Made by a program: the position numbers and the translations under genes
In this document: positions 56,583 to 64,000 of the stretch, piece after piece
Layout of the letters: every line of letters begins with the position of its first letter
Position numbering within the stretch: position 1 is the stretch's first letter
Notes under the pieces: generated by a model
The model's database searches: none
Told to the model about the DNA's origin: nothing
What the model saw: only the letters and a program-made list of their open reading frames with translations
NCBI GenBank assembly: GCA_015059845.1
Contig: SUZR01000007.1
Coordinates: 1 to 64,000 of the forward strand
DNA: 64,000 nt
From: Rikenellaceae bacterium
GTDB taxonomy: Bacteria; Bacteroidota; Bacteroidia; Bacteroidales; Rikenellaceae
Reading direction: 5' to 3'

Positions 56583-58373
56583 TTACTTATTCTTCTCCAT
56601 AGCAGCCTTCAACTCTGCCAAACCTGCGATGTCACCCAAAGTGGTCTTCTCGATAGAAGCGTTAACCTTCTTCAATGAAGACTTGGTTGCATCAGCAGCA
56701 GCACGCTTCTCAGCCTTCTCAGCTGCGATCTCAGCACGCTTTGCCTCCTCGAAAATACGAGAGTGAGAGAGAGTGATGCGCTTAGTAGCCTTAGAGAACT
56801 CGATAACCTTGAAGTCAGCAGTCTCGCCAGCCTTCAATGTAGTACCGTCCTCCTTAACCATCTGCTTAGCAGGAACGAAACCAGTGATGTTCTCGCCCAA
56901 AACTACAACAGCACCCTTGTCGTTAACCTCAGAGATAGTAGCGTTGTGAACAGTGTCAACAGCGTACTTAGACTCAATCTCGTTCCAGGGGTTCTCCTCC
57001 AACTGCTTGTGGCCAAGGCTCAAGCGGCGGTTCTCCTTGTCAATCTCAAGAACTACAACCTCGATCTCAGCACCAATCTGAGTGAACTCGCTGGGGTGCT
57101 TAACCTTCTTAGTCCAAGAGAGGTCAGAGATGTGGATCAAACCATCGATACCCTCCTCGATCTCTACGAATACACCGAAGTTAGTGAAGTTGCGAACCTT
57201 AGCGTTGCACTTTGTGCCAACGGGGTACTTAGCGTCGATACCTGCCCAAGGATCGGGAGTAAGCTGCTTGATACCGAGTGACATCTTGCGCTCCTCGCGG
57301 TCGAGAGTCAAGATAACTGCCTCAACCTCGTCACCTACCTTCAAGAACTCCTGAGCTGAACGCAAGTGCTGGCTCCAAGACATCTCAGATACGTGGATAA
57401 GACCCTCAACGCCTGCAGCGATCTCAACGAATGCGCCGTAGTCAGCCATAACAACAACCTTACCCTTAACAGTGTCGCCAACCTTGAGGTTTGCGTCCAA
57501 AGCCTCCCAGGGGTGGGGAGTAAGCTGCTTCAAGCCAAGAGCGATACGCTTCTTCTGCTCGTCGAAGTCGATGATTACAACGTTCAACTTCTGATCCAAC
57601 TGTACCAACTCCTCGGGCTTGTTTACGCGGCCCCAACTCAGGTCGGTGATGTGAATCAAACCGTCAACACCGCCGAGGTCGATGAATACACCGTAGTTGG
57701 TGATATTCTTAACAGTACCCTCGAGGATCTGACCCTTCTCGAGCTTAGACATAATAACCTGCTTCTGAGCCTCGAGCTCTGCCTCGATGAGTGCCTTGTG
57801 TGATACAACTACATTGCGGAACTCCTGGTTGATCTTAACAACCTTGAACTCCATTGTCTTGTCAACGTAGATATCGTAGTCGCGGATAGGCTTAACGTCA
57901 ATCTGCGAACCGGGCAAGAATGCCTCGATACCGAATACGTCAACAATCATACCGCCCTTAGTGCGGCACTTAACGTAACCCTTAATGATCTCGTCGTTGT
58001 TCAAAGCCTCGTTTACACGATCCCAGCTCTTGAGCTGACGAGCCTTCTTGTGCGAGAGTGCCAAAGCACCGCTCTTGTCCTCAACTGACTCTACGTAAAC
58101 CTCTACCTTGTCACCTACAGTCAACTCAGGGTTGTAACGGAACTCAGTTGCCTGAATCATACCCTCGCTCTTGTAGCCGATGTTTACGGTTACCTCGCGC
58201 TTGTTGATCTCGCTAACGGTACCCTCAACAACCTCGCCTACAGCGATGTTAGAAAGAGTCTGGCCATAAGCCTCAGCTACCTGCTCCTTAGACTGACCGC
58301 CATAAAGATCCAAATCATTCTCAAACGCGTTCCAATCGAAACTCTCGTTTGCTACATTGTTCAATACTTCCAT
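56583..58373 (-). CDS. rpsA: Ribosomal protein S1
   Basis: A 596-residue S1 with about six S1 RNA-binding domains; recurrent cores include GVFIDLGGVDGLIHITDLSWGRVNKPEEL, GAFVEIAAGVEGLIHVSEMSWS and GVFVEIEEGIDGLIHISDLSW. It brings mRNA to the 30S and is important where Shine-Dalgarno sites are rare, as here. Start at 58373 (MEVLNNVA); the longer frame to 58397 adds eight residues ahead of the usual start. It ends with a lysine-rich tail. Terminator at 56528. Confidence 0.96.
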   Translation of the reverse strand: MEVLNNVANESFDWNAFENDLDLYGGQSKEQVAEAYGQTLSNIAVGEVVEGTVSEINKREVTVNIGYKSEGMIQATEFRYNPELTVGDKVEVYVESVEDKSGALALSHKKARQLKSWDRVNEALNNDEIIKGYVKCRTKGGMIVDVFGIEAFLPGSQIDVKPIRDYDIYVDKTMEFKVVKINQEFRNVVVSHKALIEAELEAQKQVIMSKLEKGQILEGTVKNITNYGVFIDLGGVDGLIHITDLSWGRVNKPEELVQLDQKLNVVIIDFDEQKKRIALGLKQLTPHPWEALDANLKVGDTVKGKVVVMADYGAFVEIAAGVEGLIHVSEMSWSQHLRSAQEFLKVGDEVEAVILTLDREERKMSLGIKQLTPDPWAGIDAKYPVGTKCNAKVRNFTNFGVFVEIEEGIDGLIHISDLSWTKKVKHPSEFTQIGAEIEVVVLEIDKENRRLSLGHKQLEENPWNEIESKYAVDTVHNATISEVNDKGAVVVLGENITGFVPAKQMVKEDGTTLKAGETADFKVIEFSKATKRITLSHSRIFEEAKRAEIAAEKAEKRAAADATKSSLKKVNASIEKTTLGDIAGLAELKAAMEKNK

Positions 58374-58540
58374 CGTGGAAAATGTTTTGCGATACAATCG
58401 CTCGTTAAATTGTTAATAATAAATGTTTTATACCCGCGCCCGCGTCATACGCGCGCAAAGCGACGACAAAGATACTGCAAAAACAGTAAATTTCAACATT
58501 TTAATCTTCTTTTTTTATCGAAAAAAGTGATTTTTTCTTG

Positions 58541-58548
58541 TATCTTTG
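58541..58548 (+). promoter_or_regulatory. -7 element of the oxidoreductase lipoprotein gene
   Basis: TATCTTTG, 62 bases before the start at 58611; a TTG at the right distance is not clear. Confidence 0.45.
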
Positions 58549-58610
58549 TATTTGTCGCTGCTTACGAGCTAAAAAGTTGAAGAGAAAATATATTAAAAGT
58601 CTAAAATACA

Positions 58611-60002
58611 ATGAGAAAAACAATTTTTATGGCAGCCGTTGCTGCTTTGGCAATGGCGGGCTGTGCTGAGGCTCCCAAAGGGGGCACATTTAACGGTACA
58701 AAGGGCGAGGTGAAACTCCTTACGCTCGACCCGGGTCACTTCCACGCCGCGCTGGTGCAGATGTATATGTACGATCAGGTGGACCCCACGGTTCACGTCT
58801 ATGCTCCCGAGGGTGACGATGCACAGATGCATCTCGACCGCGTGAAGATTTACAACGAGCGCTCGGAGCGCCCCACATCGTGGAACGAGCAGCTCTACAC
58901 GGGCGACGACTTCCTTGAGAAGATGATTGAAGAGAAGAAGGGTAACGTTGTCGTGCTGGCGGGTAACAATGGCAAGAAGACAGGTTACGTTAAGGCGGCC
59001 GTAGATGCCGGTATTAACGTACTGTCGGACAAACCAATGGCTATCGACCAGAAGAATTTTAAGATGCTGGAGCAGACACTGCGCGAGGCACCTGAGAAGG
59101 GCGTGATGGTCTATGATATTATGACCGAGCGCTCGGAGATAAACAACGAGTTGCAGCGCGTGCTGGTTGCTATGCCCGAATTGTTTGGCGAGATGGAGAA
59201 GGGTACGCCCGAGAATCCCGCCATCACAAAGGAGAGCGTTCACCACTTCTTTAAGTACGTGTCGGGTCAGCCCCTGCGCCGTCCCGAGTGGTATTTCGAT
59301 GTGGAGCAGCAGGGCGAGGGTATTATCGACGTAACTACGCATCTTGTTGATTTGGTGCAGTGTACGGTTATGCCCGAGCAGGAGATTGACTATACGAAGG
59401 ATATCGAGTTCACCTCGGCAAAGCGTTGGGCAACACCCATTCCGCTGGATAAATATCGTCTGGTGACAGGCAAGGATGAGTATCCCTCATTCCTGAAGAA
59501 GGATATCGTTGACGATACGTTGCAGGTATATTCAAATGGCGAGCTTAACTACAAACTCAACGGCGTGAATTGCCGCGTGAGCGTTGTGTGGAATTTTATG
59601 GCGGCCGTTGGCACTGAGGGTACGGGCGATACGCACTACTCGGTTGTTAAGGGTTCGAAGGCCAATGTTGAGATTCGTCAGGGTGCCGAGCAGGGTTATA
59701 AACCTATGTTGTACGTTGTCTGCAAGGGTGACGATGTGGCAGCATTTGAGGCTACGTTGCGCAAGGCTCTGAAGTCGGTTGGTGATAAGTATCCTGGTTT
59801 GGGTATTGAGAAGTCGAGTGATAAGGAGTGGAAGGTAACAATCCCCGCCGATATCGTTAAGACTCACGAGCAGCGCTTCAGCTCTGTGATGAAGGTTTAT
59901 CTTGGCTATCTGGTTGATGGTCAGATTCCTGCGTGGGAGCGCTCGCAGATGATTTCGAAATATTATACCACGACCAAAGCCCTCGAAGTAGCTAAACAGT
60001 AA
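58611..60002 (+). CDS. Gfo/Idh/MocA-family lipoprotein with putative oxidoreductase C-terminal domain
   Basis: A 463-residue exported protein: lipobox MRKTIFMAAVAALAMAGCAE (Cys18), then an N-terminal dinucleotide-binding-like region (LTLDPGHFHAALVQ, VVVLAGNNGKKTGYVKAAVDAGINVLSDKPMAIDQ) and a C-terminal domain with HHFFKYVSGQPLRRPEWYFDVEQQGEGIIDVTTHLVDLVQ. The His and Asp residues of the sugar-dehydrogenase-like site are there. As a lipoprotein, its cofactor would have to be bound before export, as for glucose-fructose oxidoreductase. Substrate unknown. Confidence 0.85.
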   Translation: MRKTIFMAAVAALAMAGCAEAPKGGTFNGTKGEVKLLTLDPGHFHAALVQMYMYDQVDPTVHVYAPEGDDAQMHLDRVKIYNERSERPTSWNEQLYTGDDFLEKMIEEKKGNVVVLAGNNGKKTGYVKAAVDAGINVLSDKPMAIDQKNFKMLEQTLREAPEKGVMVYDIMTERSEINNELQRVLVAMPELFGEMEKGTPENPAITKESVHHFFKYVSGQPLRRPEWYFDVEQQGEGIIDVTTHLVDLVQCTVMPEQEIDYTKDIEFTSAKRWATPIPLDKYRLVTGKDEYPSFLKKDIVDDTLQVYSNGELNYKLNGVNCRVSVVWNFMAAVGTEGTGDTHYSVVKGSKANVEIRQGAEQGYKPMLYVVCKGDDVAAFEATLRKALKSVGDKYPGLGIEKSSDKEWKVTIPADIVKTHEQRFSSVMKVYLGYLVDGQIPAWERSQMISKYYTTTKALEVAKQ

Positions 60003-60026
60003 ATAGCTCTTGTTATACAATTTCTG
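60003..60026. repeat. Right-end remnant of the long-hairpin repeat
   Basis: AATAGCTCTTGTTATACAATTTC matches the right end of copies 2 and 3, directly after a stop codon. The rest of the element is missing. Confidence 0.5.
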
Positions 60027-60043
60027 AGAAATTGAAATTGTGA

Positions 60044-60076
60044 AAAAAGGTGTCCCCCGTCGGACACCTTTTTTAT
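60044..60076. terminator. Bidirectional terminator between the oxidoreductase gene and xerD
   Basis: AAAAAAGGTGTCC pairs with GGACACCTTTTTT around CCCGTC. Nearly the same sequence as the terminator at 52045. Confidence 0.9.
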
Positions 60077-60975
60077 TATTCTAAACTTAAATGTTTCTCC
60101 AGCGTTTGTCGCAGATGCGAATTGTCGAGGTGGGTATAAATCTCCGTCGTGAGAATATTCTCGTGGCCAAGCAACTCCTGCACCTGACGAATGTTGGCAC
60201 CGCCCTCTAATAGATGCGTGGCGAAGGAGTGGCGGAAGGTGTGGGGGCTTATCTTTTTATCTATGCCTGCACGCTGCGCCGCCTGCTTTATGATGGTAAA
60301 AATCATTACTCGCGTAAGTTTCTTGCCACGGTTATTCAAAAAGAGAATCTCCTCCTTGCGATGGGCCTTGTTGCGCACCTCCATATATAATTGTATGCGG
60401 TCGCGGGCCATACCACTCACGGGCACGAGGCGTTGCTTGTTGCCTTTGCCAATCACGCGGATATAACCCTCACCAAAGAATAAGTCACCCAATCGCAGGT
60501 CGCATAACTCGCTGACACGCAGTCCGCAAGAGTATAACACCTCCAATATGGCCTGGTCGCGCAGCCCCTTTGTCGTAGAGGCGTCAATCGAACGTATTAA
60601 CCTGTCTATCTCATCGACCGAGAGCGTGTCGGGCAGCGGGCGTGACGATTTTGGAGCCTCGATAAGCTCGGCGGGTGAGGAGTCGATAACCTCCTCGAGC
60701 AGCAGGTAGTTGAAAAAACTCTTTATGCTACTCAGGGCACGTGCCTGCGAACTCTTTTCGCGCCCCTGCTCATATAGACGACTCATATAGTTGCGTATCA
60801 TCTCCATCTCAACCCTCTTTGGAGGAACGTCGTACATACGCAATACATAATGAGCGAATTGCGCCAGGTCGCGCATATATGATTCGATGGTGTTATCCGA
60901 TAGGTGCTTCTCCAATCGCATATAGGTACGATATCCGCGCGAAATTTCCGTCCATTTTTTCGTGTATTCTGCCAT
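60076..60975 (-). CDS. xerD: Tyrosine recombinase XerC/XerD type
   Basis: A 299-residue site-specific recombinase. N-terminal SAM-like domain ([24 protein letters not shown]), catalytic Arg in [12 protein letters not shown] (about 165), [11 protein letters not shown] (Lys), [40 protein letters not shown] (His-x-x-Arg, His, Tyr about 289). Chromosome-dimer resolution is its usual role. The start at 60975 follows a -7 box (TATTTTTG, reverse 60998-61005). Not an element integrase by context: its neighbours are housekeeping genes. Confidence 0.93.
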   Translation of the reverse strand: MAEYTKKWTEISRGYRTYMRLEKHLSDNTIESYMRDLAQFAHYVLRMYDVPPKRVEMEMIRNYMSRLYEQGREKSSQARALSSIKSFFNYLLLEEVIDSSPAELIEAPKSSRPLPDTLSVDEIDRLIRSIDASTTKGLRDQAILEVLYSCGLRVSELCDLRLGDLFFGEGYIRVIGKGNKQRLVPVSGMARDRIQLYMEVRNKAHRKEEILFLNNRGKKLTRVMIFTIIKQAAQRAGIDKKISPHTFRHSFATHLLEGGANIRQVQELLGHENILTTEIYTHLDNSHLRQTLEKHLSLE

Positions 60976-61022
60976 ATTCTGCGTAACTTTGTGCAAGCAA
61001 AAATAGTAAAATTTTACATAAT

Positions 61023-61859
61023 ATGAAATATGTAGAACTCAATATCGCAGTCGCAGACTCTATGCAGGCCGAGATTTTGACGGCCCTGCTGTCGGATTAT
61101 CCCTTTGAGGCCTTTGCCGAGGAGGAGGGTGCGCTGAAGGCATATATCCTGGATAGCGATTACACCGAATGTAGTCAGGAGGTAGAGCAACTGCTTCTGT
61201 CGCAGGATGTTGAATTTGAGGTGATAGAGGTTGTGCAGCAGAATTGGAATGCCGAGTGGGAGAGTGGCTTTGAGCCTGTGGAGGTTACGGGCGAAAAACC
61301 TATCCGTATTCGCGCGCCGCACCACTCGCCCGCCGAAGAGGGTGTTATGGATGTTGTCATCGCTCCGCGTATGTCGTTCGGCACGGGTCATCACGCCACA
61401 ACGGCTCTGATGTCGCAGACCATCGCCTCGGAGGGCGTTGAGGGGCTGCGAGGTTTGGATATGGGTTGTGGTACGGGTGTGCTGGCAATCGTTGCGCTGA
61501 AGTGTGGCGCCGAGCATATGGTGGCTGTGGATATTGATGATTGGGCTTGCGACAGCTGCCGCGACAGTATCGCCCTGAGCGGCGTGGCCGAGTGGGTGGA
61601 TGTGCGTTGTGGCTCTATCGAGCAGGTTGTTGCAGGTGAGCAGTTTGACTTCATTCTGGCAAATATAAATCGTAATATATTAATCTCGATGATGCCCTCG
61701 TTTGCGGCGGCTCTGCCCTCGGGTGGACGTCTTTTGATGAGTGGTTTTTTGCGCGAGGATGTTGTTTACATCGAGGCCTCGGCCGTGGAGCAGGGTTTCG
61801 AGGTGGTGAATATCATCGAGCGTGAGGGATGGATGGTTGTTGTTTGTAAAAAGATGTAA
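61023..61859 (+). CDS. prmA: Ribosomal protein L11 methyltransferase
   Basis: A 278-residue SAM-dependent enzyme that trimethylates L11. Key segments: [41 protein letters not shown] (about 118-133), [28 protein letters not shown] and [13 protein letters not shown] (about 210-222, NxxP-like). Full length for Bacteroidetes. WbqC-type gene follows at 2 bases. Confidence 0.95.
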   Translation: MKYVELNIAVADSMQAEILTALLSDYPFEAFAEEEGALKAYILDSDYTECSQEVEQLLLSQDVEFEVIEVVQQNWNAEWESGFEPVEVTGEKPIRIRAPHHSPAEEGVMDVVIAPRMSFGTGHHATTALMSQTIASEGVEGLRGLDMGCGTGVLAIVALKCGAEHMVAVDIDDWACDSCRDSIALSGVAEWVDVRCGSIEQVVAGEQFDFILANINRNILISMMPSFAAALPSGGRLLMSGFLREDVVYIEASAVEQGFEVVNIIEREGWMVVVCKKM

Positions 61860-61861
61860 CT

Positions 61862-62464
61862 ATGGTAATACTTCCTGCAGCCTATATGCCTTCGGTTGAG
61901 TATGTTGCACGCCTTCTGCGCGAGGAGTGCGTGATTGATTTGGGCGAGAACTACGTGAAGCGTTCGGAGCGCAATCGTGCCGCTATTCTCTCGGCAAATG
62001 GTGTTATGCAGCTCACTGTACACGTTGAGAATGCCAACCGTCCCCGTCAGCCGATGCGCGATGTGAAGATTGACTACTCGAAGCGCTGGCAGCACCAGCA
62101 TTGGGTATCGATACTCTCGGCCTATAAGTCATCGCCATACTTCGACCACTTTGCGCACTATTTGGAGCCATTCTATAAGCGTGAGTGGCGTTTTCTGGTA
62201 GATTATAATATCGAATATACGCAGACCCTTTTGCGTCTGCTGGGCGTTAGTCGTGAGCTGCCTCTCTCGGAGTGTTACGTGCGTGCCACGGAGGGCGATG
62301 TTGACCTGCGTCCAAAACAAAAGGGCTCGACATTTGTGGCCGAACCCTATTTTCAGGTATTTTCCGATAGAATGCCCTTCGCCGAGAATCTCTCCATATT
62401 GGATTTGCTGCTCTGCGAGGGCCCCTCGGCTATCGATGCTGTCTTAATGCGTTGCCGATTATAA
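61862..62464 (+). CDS. WbqC-family protein
   Basis: A 200-residue protein of the WbqC family: PAAYMPSVEYVARLLREECVIDLGENYVKRSERNRAAILSANGVMQLTVHVENANRPRQPMRDVKIDYSKRWQHQHWVSILSAYKSSPYFDHFAHYLEPFY, ending in a segment with LLLCEGPSAIDAVL. Members are linked to polysaccharide or lipid-A sugar modification, with unclear chemistry. It starts two bases after prmA. Its last 35 bases overlap the end of the convergent GH2 gene. Confidence 0.88.
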   Translation: MVILPAAYMPSVEYVARLLREECVIDLGENYVKRSERNRAAILSANGVMQLTVHVENANRPRQPMRDVKIDYSKRWQHQHWVSILSAYKSSPYFDHFAHYLEPFYKREWRFLVDYNIEYTQTLLRLLGVSRELPLSECYVRATEGDVDLRPKQKGSTFVAEPYFQVFSDRMPFAENLSILDLLLCEGPSAIDAVLMRCRL

Positions 62465-64000
62465 TCGTCTGCTGGTCGCTCTGCTTGCCTGCCGATACTA
62501 CTACGTGATTGCGTTTGGTCATAACCACCGAATCTGAGATAAATTGGCAGGGGGCATACTCTCTAACCTTAACGGTATCCTTGTTAACCGTCATCACGGG
62601 GGCCTCCTTAGCCGATGAGTAGAACTTCACCTGCTGTATAGAGTCCTGACGTATGTTGCGACGCTTCTCCGAGATGTGGAGCGTGGGACTCTTCTTGTTC
62701 CACAGTGCGCGGTAGAGGTAGTATGCATCCTTCTGGTCCTTACGGTCGAAGGTCACAAGACCCGTGCGAGAGATACCATCGGTGTGGCGTGCTGAGCCGA
62801 ATTCATACATATTATTAATCCAGATACCCCAGAACTGGTCATCCTGCATCAGGTGGCGTGCATATCCCTCGTGGAACTCTGTGTGCCAACGCTCGGGCTG
62901 CCAACGCGGGTCAAGCTCCATAGGCTTGAAACTGCTGTTTGCCTGCTGGTCGATTGAGCCGGCCTCACCATAAGCCACCGCCGAACGCAGATGTCCCCAC
63001 TCGGTGTGCAACTTATTCTGCCATACTGCCAAGTCGTTTATTGCGCCACGCTCCCAGCCGAGATTCTGCTGCCATACGATAAGGTCGGGGATGAAGTTCA
63101 GCTCTCCATCCTGATTGCTGCACGCCACCGTCGGACGTGAAGAGTCCATCTGCTTGGCTGTATTGTTGAGGTCGCGGATGAAGCTCAGCACATCGCCTCC
63201 GCCACGCATCCACACCAGCGAATATATGCCCCACATCACAACCGAGGGGTGGTTGTAGTTCTGCGCAATAACCTCGCGCAGCTGCTGCAATCCGTTCTGC
63301 TTGAACTTATCGGTAGAGTAGTAGAATACATCGCTAAGGTAGGGCGCACGTGTGAAGGGTGTGTCAATCCACACTAGCGTACCGTTCTGGTCGCAGCAGT
63401 CGTAGAGATATTGTGCGTGCGGAGCCGTAGCCGAACGGATGGCATTTGCTCCGATGTCGCGTATCTGCTCCAAATCCTCGTCGTAGTGGCGTGTGCGCAG
63501 GGCGCTGCCTATGGCCGCACGGTCGTGGTAGAGCGTAACACCCTGAATCTTTATGCGTTCGCCATTGAGCTTGAAACCCTGCTTCGATGTTACCTCAATG
63601 GTGCGGAAGCCTGTAGTTACGGTAACCTCATCCTCGTGGTGTGTGCCTATACCGATTGTGACGGTATAGAGATTTGGCTCCTCGGGACTCCACAACAGAG
63701 GCTCCTCGAGGGTGAAGGGGATATCAACGGGCTTGTTTGGCTCTACTCGTCCTTTGACATATTTAGAATAGACCACATCTCCCGTCGGGGCGCGAACGTT
63801 GATAGCCAGGTCGCACAACTTTGTTGAGGTGGGGGCTGTAATCCATACCGATGCCGTAGCCTCGACCGAGTTGTCGGTGATATTATTCTGGTGGATGAAT
63901 ACTCCGTCAGAACCGTAATAGAGGGGCGAGATGGTTGTCTGCTCGGTTACGATAAGCTCCACATCGCGGTAGATACCGCCATAGAGATTTACCTCCGATG
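62430..64000 (-). CDS. Partial GH2 beta-galactosidase-like enzyme (C-terminal part)
   Basis: The minus-strand frame stays open from the right edge to a TAG at 62430. Upstream of a GTG at 63962 it reads EVNLYGGIYRDVELIV, typical for GH2 enzymes, so the gene begins outside the window. Sandwich and TIM-barrel features are present (GFRTIEVTSKQGFKLNGERIKIQGVTLYHDRAAIGSALR, VVMWGIYS, TEWGHLRSAVAYGEAGSIDQQ, WINNMYEFGSARHTDGISRTGLVTFDRK). The usual acid/base Asn-Glu after WGI is replaced by Ser-Leu, so the catalytic role is uncertain. Substrate would be a beta-linked glycan. Confidence 0.8.
   Translation of the reverse strand, partial: SEVNLYGGIYRDVELIVTEQTTISPLYYGSDGVFIHQNNITDNSVEATASVWITAPTSTKLCDLAINVRAPTGDVVYSKYVKGRVEPNKPVDIPFTLEEPLLWSPEEPNLYTVTIGIGTHHEDEVTVTTGFRTIEVTSKQGFKLNGERIKIQGVTLYHDRAAIGSALRTRHYDEDLEQIRDIGANAIRSATAPHAQYLYDCCDQNGTLVWIDTPFTRAPYLSDVFYYSTDKFKQNGLQQLREVIAQNYNHPSVVMWGIYSLVWMRGGGDVLSFIRDLNNTAKQMDSSRPTVACSNQDGELNFIPDLIVWQQNLGWERGAINDLAVWQNKLHTEWGHLRSAVAYGEAGSIDQQANSSFKPMELDPRWQPERWHTEFHEGYARHLMQDDQFWGIWINNMYEFGSARHTDGISRTGLVTFDRKDQKDAYYLYRALWNKKSPTLHISEKRRNIRQDSIQQVKFYSSAKEAPVMTVNKDTVKVREYAPCQFISDSVVMTKRNHVVVSAGKQSDQQTIIIGNALRQHR

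Noticed and set aside
60076..60975. xerD as integrase of a mobile element
   Set aside because: Neighbours are housekeeping genes, length and motifs fit chromosomal XerC/D, and no att repeats lie near it.
1..64000. CRISPR arrays, rRNA genes, insertion sequences with transposase
   Set aside because: No regularly spaced short repeats, no 16S/23S stretch, and no transposase-like protein were seen.

Overview
The window looks like chromosome of a Bacteroidales bacterium of the gut type, possibly Rikenellaceae/Alistipes; genus is a guess. Reasons: many genes are preceded by the Bacteroidetes promoter pattern (TTG about 20 bases before TAnnTTTG, for example at 8445, 17806, 45673 and 53811), Shine-Dalgarno sites are mostly absent, lipoproteins and a BspA-like leucine-rich-repeat lipoprotein occur, and gene content (single-chain GcvP, TGS-type nucleoside kinase, FecCD/BtuCD-type importer, SO_0444-type permease, GH2 enzyme) fits that group.

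Layout. 1-7880 is an accessory region, AT-rich and transfer-like: a partial archaeal-type ATPase (left edge), two related small NUMOD1-like genes, then a compact four-gene operon (HipB-like repressor, HipA-like kinase, a GHKL ATPase fused to a PD-(D/E)XK nuclease, and a HEPN-like protein) driven from a promoter embedded in palindromic operators, an excisionase-like HTH gene, and a twice-repeated hairpin block that could mark an element end. 7882-12323 holds redox, acetyltransferase and NAD-salvage genes (flavoprotein, acetyltransferase, DUF169, pncB, GNAT, DUF1349). 12435-16997 carries a nucleoside kinase and gcvP. 17190-25410 has a lipoprotein, slyD, a Ser/Thr kinase / vWA / pseudokinase-WG cassette, trxB, rnz, an RNA methyltransferase and pdxA. 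25441-32505 contains an AT-rich CPBP protease and small membrane proteins, thrS-infC, and an acyl-transferase / cytidylyltransferase / esterase run. 32689-37952 has rsmG and rlmN (minus), a TonB protein, hflX, upp and a LuxR-type regulator.

38177-42921 (minus) is one tight operon of an LTA-synthase-like membrane hydrolase and a metallophore/corrinoid-type ABC importer. 43089-46830 holds a metal-efflux permease with a fused HMA domain, a small monooxygenase-fold protein, an AT-rich orphan nuclease and rpsF-rpsR-rplI. 47402-53490 has an ECF sigma/anti-sigma pair, an AT-rich two-gene cassette (TIR/DUF4062-like membrane protein plus lipoprotein), thiL and adk. 53882-64000 holds tRNA-Glu, rpsT, a 38-aa peptide gene plus BspA-like lipoprotein behind a structured leader, rpsA, an oxidoreductase-type lipoprotein, xerD, prmA, a WbqC-family gene and a partial GH2 enzyme.

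The most interesting items are the hip/GHKL-nuclease/HEPN operon (a candidate defence system), the kinase-vWA-pseudokinase cassette, the TIR-like membrane protein pair, the peptide/BspA locus with its leader RNA, and a family of about 120-base long-hairpin repeats found behind at least four genes. All functional statements come from reading the sequence and recalled family knowledge; no search was run.
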